Positions 12,363-18,501 of a stretch of 18,501 nt of DNA are shown here, piece after piece (the stretch's first letter is position 1; each line of letters opens with the position of its first letter). Made by a program: the position numbers and the translations under genes. The DNA is from an uncultured Eggerthellaceae bacterium. GTDB lineage: Bacteria > Actinomycetota > Coriobacteriia > Coriobacteriales > Eggerthellaceae. A model generated the notes under the pieces. That model was not told the origin of the DNA. It did no database searches and was given only the letters and a program-made list of their open reading frames with translations. Location of the stretch: the NCBI GenBank assembly GCA_958454405.1, contig CAUEBO010000054.1, positions 1-18,501 on the forward strand. Direction: 5' to 3'.

Positions 12363-13607
12363 TCAGCCTTGGCGGATGCGCAGGTAATCCCCCGGCTCGA
12401 ACGGCGCGTCCGATTCGAAGGCGTACCGCTCAGCCGAGCGGTTGGCCAAGGCGACGGGAACGGGAGCCGGAGCCTCATCGGGGCCCTCGGCGTCGGGAAG
12501 CCAGGAGAGGTTGCGAACGTGCACCGGCGCGACCGGCCGACGAGGAGACAGCCCCTCGAGCACGTCTCCTTCGCGAAAGCGGTTGTGGCAGACGACGGTC
12601 GCGCGCCAGCTTCCCCCGCCCGCCCGCACGCAGGACTCCACGGTGGCGGCGTGAAGGCATTCCTGGGAATAGCCGTCGCGGTCGGGCGACTGGTCGGCCT
12701 GGCCGTAGTAGAATCCCGTCCCGTACGGCCGATGGGACACCGCGAGCAGCTCCGAGGCGACGTCCGCGGGGTCGGCGCCGTCGAGCACGGCGCGGTAGGC
12801 GTGCACGACCGTGGCCACGTAGAACGCCTTCTTGTTGCGCCCTTCGATCTTGAACGAATCGACGCCCGCCGCGGCCAAGTCGTCAAGGTGGGCGAGCATG
12901 TTCAGGTCCTGCGCGTTCATGACGTACGCGCCGCGCGCATCCTCCTCGATGGGGAGGAATTCTCCAGGACGCTGCTCTTCGACCAGCGCGTAGCTCCAGC
13001 GGCACGGCTGGGCGCAGTGGCCTTTGCTGCCCGAGCGGCCCGCCATGGCTGAGCTCAGAAGGCAACGGCCCGATACGGCCACGCACATGGAACCGTGCAC
13101 GAACGCCTCTATCTCAAGGCCGGCCGGCGCAGCGTCGCGCATCCGCGCGATGTCCTGCACGATCATCTCGCGGGCGCAGACAACGCGGCTCGCTCCCAGC
13201 TCGTGCCACATGCGCGCTGCCTCGGCGTTCATGACCGAAGCCTGCGTGCTCACGTGCAGCGCGACATCGGGCGCGAAGCGCCGGGCGATCGAGAGCGCGC
13301 CAAGGTCGCTCACGATGAAGGCATCGACGCCCGCCGCCGCCATGGCCTCGCAGAACGCGGGCAGCGCGGCGATGTCGTCGGCGTCCATGAGCACGTTGAG
13401 CGCCGCGTACGCGCGCACGCCTGCGGCATGGGCGTGCGCCACGGCGTCGGGAACGTCGTCGAGCGCGAAGTTCTGCGCGCGCTGCCGCATGCCGAACCGG
13501 TCGGCAGCCAGGTACACCGCGTCCGCGCCGTAGCGGACGGCGGCTTCCAGCTGCGCGCGGCCTCCGGCCGGCGCAAGGAGCTCTGGTTTGGATGATCGTG
13601 CCTGCAT
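12363..13607 (-). CDS. U32 family protein (peptidase U32 / RNA hydroxylation type)
   Basis: 414 residues of the U32 family, once named collagenase-like peptidases. Characterised members such as TrhP and RlhA act in prephenate-dependent hydroxylation of tRNA U34 or 23S rRNA, so an RNA-modification role is likelier than proteolysis. It begins with the barrel motif PELLAPAGGRAQLEAAVRYGADAVYLA (8-34), then STQASVMNAEA (120-130) and the family signature EAFVHGSMCVAVSGRCLLSS (167-186). C175, C182, C198 and C202 match the four conserved cysteines. The C-terminal extension (about 310-414) carries a small beta domain as in the YhbU/YegQ group. The start at 13607 has no Shine-Dalgarno; a TAGAAT box ends 7 bases upstream, which suggests a leaderless transcript. 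Confidence 0.92.
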   Translation of the reverse strand: MQARSSKPELLAPAGGRAQLEAAVRYGADAVYLAADRFGMRQRAQNFALDDVPDAVAHAHAAGVRAYAALNVLMDADDIAALPAFCEAMAAAGVDAFIVSDLGALSIARRFAPDVALHVSTQASVMNAEAARMWHELGASRVVCAREMIVQDIARMRDAAPAGLEIEAFVHGSMCVAVSGRCLLSSAMAGRSGSKGHCAQPCRWSYALVEEQRPGEFLPIEEDARGAYVMNAQDLNMLAHLDDLAAAGVDSFKIEGRNKKAFYVATVVHAYRAVLDGADPADVASELLAVSHRPYGTGFYYGQADQSPDRDGYSQECLHAATVESCVRAGGGSWRATVVCHNRFREGDVLEGLSPRRPVAPVHVRNLSWLPDAEGPDEAPAPVPVALANRSAERYAFESDAPFEPGDYLRIRQG

Positions 13608-13614
13608 GCCGGCT

Positions 13615-13620
13615 ATTCTA
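13615..13620 (-). promoter_or_regulatory. -10 box placed for leaderless transcription of the U32 gene
   Basis: TAGAAT on the minus strand (five of six consensus positions) is followed by exactly 7 bases and then ATG. Transcription would start at or next to the first base of the start codon. Confidence 0.5.
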
Positions 13621-13788
13621 GCGTGAGCGCGCGAAGACCGCCACCGCGGCCCTCCGGCCGGCGGGCCCCAACGCCCGCGAAGGGCTCCGCCGGACGCGCG
13701 CGGCAGCGCGCGGGCCGAGGGCCGGCGCAATCCTGGACAGGCCGGCCGGAAGGCCCTCGGGCAGCGCGCACGTCCGGCTCAGGAGGGC

Positions 13789-15294
<1,506 letters not shown>

Positions 15295-15313
15295 GGTCGT
15301 GTCCCTCCGGTGG

Positions 15314-16042
15314 TCAAGCTCTCGCGTCGTGCCCGTCGTCGCGCCCCAGGCGCAGCCTCGAGCGACATCGGCACAGCAGGCAGACCGCGGTGGCCGAAAT
15401 GCCCTCTTCGCGGCCTTCGAACCCCAGCCATTCGGTGGTGGTCGCCTTCACGCCCACGTTGTCCGGGGATATGCCCATGGCCCGCGCGAGGTTCTCGCGC
15501 ATGGCGTCACGGTAGGGCGCGAGCTTGGGAGCCTGCGCGGCCACCACCGAGTCCACGTCGAGGATGTCGTAGCCGGCCTCGCGCACCTTCTCGGCCACGG
15601 CAGCGAGAAGCTTCAGGGAGTCGATGCCCCGGTAGGCCGGATCGGTGTCGGGGAAGAGCTTCCCGATGTCGCCGCCGCGGATGCCGCCCAGAAGCGCATC
15701 GGCGACGGCGTGCGCCAGAACATCGGCGTCCGAGTGCCCCAGCAGGCCCCGCTCATGCGGGACGTCCACTCCGCCCAGCATCAGCTTGCGGCCCTCGGCC
15801 AGCGCGTGCACGTCGTAGCCCTGCCCTATGCGCAGGTCCGCAGGATTGAAAACCTGCACGGAGTCATCCTGAGCGGAGCGACCGAAGGAAGCGGAGTCGA
15901 AGGATTCCGCGCGGCCGTCAGGCTGGAGTGTTTCTGGTTGGCTCCGCACGGGATCCTTCGACTCCGCGCTGCGCGCTGCGCTCAGGATGACGTCGTGCTT
16001 CGGTTCGCGCGCGCCGCCCATAGGGCCGTCTTGAGCGCTCAT
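15314..16042 (-). CDS. ispF: 2-C-methyl-D-erythritol 2,4-cyclodiphosphate synthase with repeat-derived N-terminal extension
   Basis: IspF of the MEP pathway: converts CDP-methylerythritol 2-phosphate to the 2,4-cyclodiphosphate with release of CMP; homotrimeric, zinc-dependent. The conserved protein begins only at residue about 71 (RIGQGYDVHAL), with metal ligands D77 and H79, then GLLGHSDADVLAHAVADALLG with H103, FPDTDPAYRGIDS, and the end motif TTTEWLGFEGREEGISATAVCLL. Normal IspF has about 160 residues; this frame has 242. The start at 16042 overlaps the ispD stop as ATGA with GAAGA just upstream, so translational coupling is expected. Residues 18-60 are the translation of a 129-bp palindromic repeat. 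An internal GTG at 15859, 6 bases after AGGAT, could instead start a near-normal protein of 181 residues. The C-terminus has an extra Arg-rich tail of about 20 residues. Confidence 0.95.
   Translation of the reverse strand: MSAQDGPMGGAREPKHDVILSAARSAESKDPVRSQPETLQPDGRAESFDSASFGRSAQDDSVQVFNPADLRIGQGYDVHALAEGRKLMLGGVDVPHERGLLGHSDADVLAHAVADALLGGIRGGDIGKLFPDTDPAYRGIDSLKLLAAVAEKVREAGYDILDVDSVVAAQAPKLAPYRDAMRENLARAMGISPDNVGVKATTTEWLGFEGREEGISATAVCLLCRCRSRLRLGRDDGHDARA
15863..15991. repeat. 129-bp palindromic repeat inside the ispF 5' region
   Basis: Two arms of about 50 bases face each other: both start GTCATCCTGAGCG from the outside and contain CGGAGTCGAAGGAT. They surround a unique middle (about 15915-15939). 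It is the same family as 9211-9278. The length is exactly 43 codons and the ispF frame stays open through it. Confidence 0.85.
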
Positions 16043-16881
16043 TCTTCCGAGCCTTTCGCGAACATGGTCCGGACGGCGGCCGCCAGCATGAGGTAGTCCT
16101 CAGGCACCGTGAGCTTGATGTTGTCGCGCTTGCCCTCCACCACAAGCACGCGCCCGCCCAGCCGTTCGATGAGCGACGAGTCGTCGGTGCCCACGAAGCC
16201 GTCCGAAAGCGCCGAGGCGTGGGCGCGGCGGTAGATGCCGGCGCGGAACACCTGGGGCGTCTGCGCGTTCCAGAAGACGCTGCGATCGGGCGTGCCCACG
16301 ATCACGCCGTTCTCCACCACCTTGAGCGTGTCCACGGCCGGATGGGCCACCACGGCCCCGTCGCAGTCGATGTTGCCCTTGAGCGTGGCGATGGCATGGG
16401 CGACGAGGTCGGGGGAGATGAGCGGCCGGGCGCCGTCGTGCAGCACCACGTACTCGTATTCCTCGGGGACGAATTCAAGGCCGGAGAAAGCCGATTCCTG
16501 CCGGCTCGGCCCCGAAGGCGCCATCACCACCGGCGTGACGAACGGGAAGGGGTCGATGGCCCGCTTGAGGTACTCGGCCTGGCGGTCCTCCGGGCACACG
16601 ATGACGATGAGCCCGATGTCCCCCACCGCGTCGAACGCCTCGGCGGACCAGGAGAGGATGGGCTTGCCGGCGATCTCGACGAGCTGCTTGCCGCCCTCCT
16701 TGCCGAACCGCTCGCCCGTGCCCCCGGCCAGGATGATGGCGGCCGTCTGGGGCCGCTTGTCCACCTCTCCCTTCAAGCCTCCGAGCGCCTGGGAAAACGC
16801 ATCGAAATCGAGATCGTCCATCGCAAGCTCAGGAGCGCCCAGCACCTCGGGCGAGAACACGGGATCGATGGTTTTTGACAT
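16039..16881 (-). CDS. ispD: 2-C-methyl-D-erythritol 4-phosphate cytidylyltransferase
   Basis: IspD of the MEP isoprenoid pathway: joins CTP and methylerythritol 4-phosphate to give CDP-methylerythritol; cytoplasmic homodimer. In 280 residues it shows the nucleotide-binding loop AAIILAGGTGERFGKEGGKQ (about 47-66), VIVCPEDR, SRQESAFSGLEF, the catalytic VVLHDGARPLI, the AHPAVDTLKVV block and FWNAQTPQVFRAGIYRRA, then TDDSSLIERLGGRVLVVEG and the C-terminal NIKLTVPEDY. The first 45 residues (acidic, FSPEVLGAPELAMDDLDFD) precede the normal start of the fold and are absent from typical 225-235-residue IspD. The start at 16881 follows GAGGGG by 5 bases, so the extension is probably real. It is the first gene of the ispD-ispF-cysS unit, with 264 bases separating it from clpC. 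Confidence 0.97.
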   Translation of the reverse strand: MSKTIDPVFSPEVLGAPELAMDDLDFDAFSQALGGLKGEVDKRPQTAAIILAGGTGERFGKEGGKQLVEIAGKPILSWSAEAFDAVGDIGLIVIVCPEDRQAEYLKRAIDPFPFVTPVVMAPSGPSRQESAFSGLEFVPEEYEYVVLHDGARPLISPDLVAHAIATLKGNIDCDGAVVAHPAVDTLKVVENGVIVGTPDRSVFWNAQTPQVFRAGIYRRAHASALSDGFVGTDDSSLIERLGGRVLVVEGKRDNIKLTVPEDYLMLAAAVRTMFAKGSEE

Positions 16882-16915
16882 GGCTTCCCCTCACAGGCAG
16901 TTCCAACCCCACAGG

Positions 16916-16934
16916 TCTGGCAAAAAACAGCGAG
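16916..16934. repeat. Partial match to the end of the 157-bp element
   Basis: TCTGGCAAAAAACAGCGAG resembles the TCTGGCAGAAAAACCGAG end of the element at 8999-9155, with a T-run followed by GCCAGA when read on the minus strand. It lies upstream of ispD. It could be a decayed relative or chance. Confidence 0.3.
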
Positions 16935-17111
16935 AGCCGCCGAAGTGCTCGAAGCAGGTCCGTTTCGCGATCGGCGGACGGGTCCGGGTCTCCGGCCTTC
17001 GTCCGCCCTCCCGCCATGCGCCCGGACGGCGTTCCCTGCGCGGCTTGCCGGACAGGGCTGCGGGACAAGCAAAACGAGATCGAGCACCTCGACGCCTCGC
17101 AACGTCAAGCG

Positions 17112-17139
17112 GTTCCGCCGGCCGTGCGGCCGGCGGAAC
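17112..17139 (-). terminator. Perfect 12-bp hairpin after clpC
   Basis: GTTCCGCCGGCC (17112-17123) and GGCCGGCGGAAC (17128-17139) pair fully over loop GTGC, starting 7 bases after the clpC stop. There is no T-tract on either side. It is probably a GC-type terminator or mRNA 3' protector separating clpC from ispD. Confidence 0.6.
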
Positions 17140-17145
17140 GAAAAG

Positions 17146-18501
17146 CTAGTCGGCTGCGCCGCCCGACATCGACCCGCCGCCGCGCACGCCGGCATGGCCC
17201 AGGTCGTAGTTGGTCAGCAGCAGTTCCGCCTCCCGTGCTATGCTATCACGTTTTCTCGGTGCGGGGATAGAGCCTGAGCCCGGCGCGAACACCAATTCCC
17301 CGTCCTTCGCATCCACGTCGATCACCGATCCGCTCGTCCACGTGCCCTCGAGGATCTCCTCGGACAGCGGGTCCTCCAGCAGGCGCTGGATGGCGCGGCG
17401 CAGGGGACGCGCGCCGAACGTGGCGTCGGTTCCCTCTTTCGCGATGAGCTTGCATGCCGCCTCGGTCAGGTTGATGGACATGTTCTGCTCGATCAAACGC
17501 TCGCGCAAGTCGGCCACCATGAGCTCGACGATTTTCGCGATCTGCTCGTCGTTCAAGGACTTGAACACGATGATCTCGTCGATGCGGTTCAGGAACTCGG
17601 GCCTGAACAGCTTCTTCATCTCGGCCATGACGCGGCTCTTGATCTCCTTGTCAGACAGCCCCGCGTGCTCCTCGGTGGAGAAGCCCAGCGTGGTGGGCTG
17701 CGCGATCTCGCGCGCGCCCACGTTCGACGTCATGATGATGACCGTGTTGCGGAAGTCCACCGTGCGGCCCTGCGCATCCGTCAAGCGGCCCTCCTCCAGG
17801 ATCTGGAGCAGGATGTTGAACACGTCGGGGTGCGCCTTCTCGATCTCGTCGAACAGCACCACCGAGTAGGGGCGCTGGCGCACGGCCTTCGTCAGCTGGC
17901 CGCCCTCGTCGAAGCCCACGTAGCCCGGAGGCGAGCCCACCAGGCGGCTCACGCTGTGCTTCTCCATGTACTCCGACATATCGAAGGACAAAAGCGCGTC
18001 TTCGGAGTTGAACAGGAACTCGGCCAGCGCCTTCGAGAGCTCCGTCTTGCCCACGCCCGAGGGGCCCAAAAAGATGAACGAGCCGGCGGGGCGCTTCGGG
18101 TCCTTGAGGCCGCTGCGCGAGCGGCGGATGGCTTTCGACAGCGCCGTGACGGCCTCTTCCTGGCCGATCACGCGCTCGTGCAGCACGGCCTCCATGCGCA
18201 GCAGCTTCTCGGTCTCGGCCTCGGTGAGGTTGTTCACGGGCACGCCCGTGGTCATGGACACCACGTCGGCGATGTCCTCCACCGTCACCTGGTGGATGGA
18301 CTTCTGGGCGTCCTCCTCCCACTGCTTCTCGGCCTCTTCGCGCTTTCGCTTGAGCTCAGATTCCTGGTCGCGCAGCTGAGCGGCGCGCTCGAAGTCCTGC
18401 GCCGCGATGGCGCTGTCCTTCTCACCGCGCAGACGGCGCAGCTCGTCGTCGAGCTCGCGCAGCTCCTTCGGCAGCGTCATGTTGCGGATGCGCATGCGCG
18501 C
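17146..18501 (-). CDS. clpC: ATP-dependent Clp protease ATP-binding subunit ClpC (N-terminal half outside window)
   Basis: C-terminal 451 residues of the Hsp100 unfoldase ClpC, which with adaptors feeds proteins to ClpP. The frame is open to the window edge (Ala-Arg before the first visible Met), so this Met is internal. Visible in order: the UVR-like middle domain LPKELRELDDELRRLRGEKDSAIAAQDFERAAQLRDQ; the linker VTVEDIADVVSMTTGVPV; the second AAA+ module with Walker A GPSGVGKTE, pore-loop segment GSPPGYVGFDEGG, Walker B VVLFDEIEKAHPD, sensor IIMTSNVGA, LGF (likely ClpP-docking loop), the arginine-finger region FRPEFLNRIDEIIVF and sensor 2 GARPLRRAIQR. The last 50 residues form a basic then Gly-rich tail ending GGGSMSGGAAD. 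The middle domain separates ClpC from ClpA and ClpB. Confidence 0.97.
   Translation of the reverse strand, partial: ARMRIRNMTLPKELRELDDELRRLRGEKDSAIAAQDFERAAQLRDQESELKRKREEAEKQWEEDAQKSIHQVTVEDIADVVSMTTGVPVNNLTEAETEKLLRMEAVLHERVIGQEEAVTALSKAIRRSRSGLKDPKRPAGSFIFLGPSGVGKTELSKALAEFLFNSEDALLSFDMSEYMEKHSVSRLVGSPPGYVGFDEGGQLTKAVRQRPYSVVLFDEIEKAHPDVFNILLQILEEGRLTDAQGRTVDFRNTVIIMTSNVGAREIAQPTTLGFSTEEHAGLSDKEIKSRVMAEMKKLFRPEFLNRIDEIIVFKSLNDEQIAKIVELMVADLRERLIEQNMSINLTEAACKLIAKEGTDATFGARPLRRAIQRLLEDPLSEEILEGTWTSGSVIDVDAKDGELVFAPGSGSIPAPRKRDSIAREAELLLTNYDLGHAGVRGGGSMSGGAAD

Noticed and set aside
16916..16945. Intrinsic terminator upstream of ispD based on the T6 run
   Set aside because: No stable stem directly precedes the T-run on the minus strand.

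Overview
The window is GC-rich and looks like a chromosomal segment of an Eggerthellaceae actinobacterium (Eggerthella, Gordonibacter or a relative). The main clue is a divergent pair: a multi-spanning membrane protein ending in a LuxR-type helix-turn-helix, facing a Tat-exported lipoprotein flavoprotein of the fumarate-reductase family. That arrangement is greatly expanded in this family. The assignment is an inference from gene content; no search was run.

Layout. 1-941 (minus): most of an amidohydrolase of the adenosine/S-adenosylhomocysteine deaminase type, cut by the window edge. 1148-1990 (plus): Mrp/NBP35 iron-sulfur carrier ATPase, ending at a strong hairpin. 2178-3689 (minus) and 3926-5725 (plus): the membrane LuxR regulator and the flavoprotein, with a 236-bp shared control region holding two -10 boxes, a long inverted repeat and a perfect 6-N6-6 dyad. 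5806-7119 (plus): a protein resembling only the N-terminal half of McrB-like ATPases. 7142-8017 and 8084-8560 (minus): an uncharacterised protein with a DUF7832-like tail and a small four-helix membrane protein. 8758-8833 (minus): tRNA-Ala(GGC) with clear promoter and terminator. 8879-9670: about 790 bp without a credible gene but full of repeats. 9671-12056 (minus): an Old Yellow Enzyme-like flavin reductase, a small unknown protein and a TspO/MBR-like membrane protein. 12363-13607 (minus): a U32 family protein. 13789-16881 (minus): cysS, ispF and ispD, in transcription order ispD-ispF-cysS. 17146-18501 (minus): the C-terminal half of ClpC.

How the genes work together. ispD and ispF overlap by ATGA and cysS follows 19 bp later, so these three form an operon supplying two steps of the MEP isoprenoid pathway plus Cys-tRNA. 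The LuxR protein probably senses a small molecule at or in the membrane and controls the neighbouring exported flavoprotein, which would use that molecule (or a product of it) as a respiratory electron acceptor. No cytochrome or other electron-transfer partner is encoded nearby.

Most notable observations: (i) a 129-bp palindromic intergenic-type repeat lies in frame inside the 5' end of ispF and seems to be translated as residues 18-60; (ii) an orphan McrB-N-like protein without the AAA+ motor sits behind the flavoprotein; (iii) a 157-bp element with 29-bp inverted ends and several further repeats lie upstream of tRNA-Ala; (iv) the divergent control region has a dyad placed where a class-I activator would bind.
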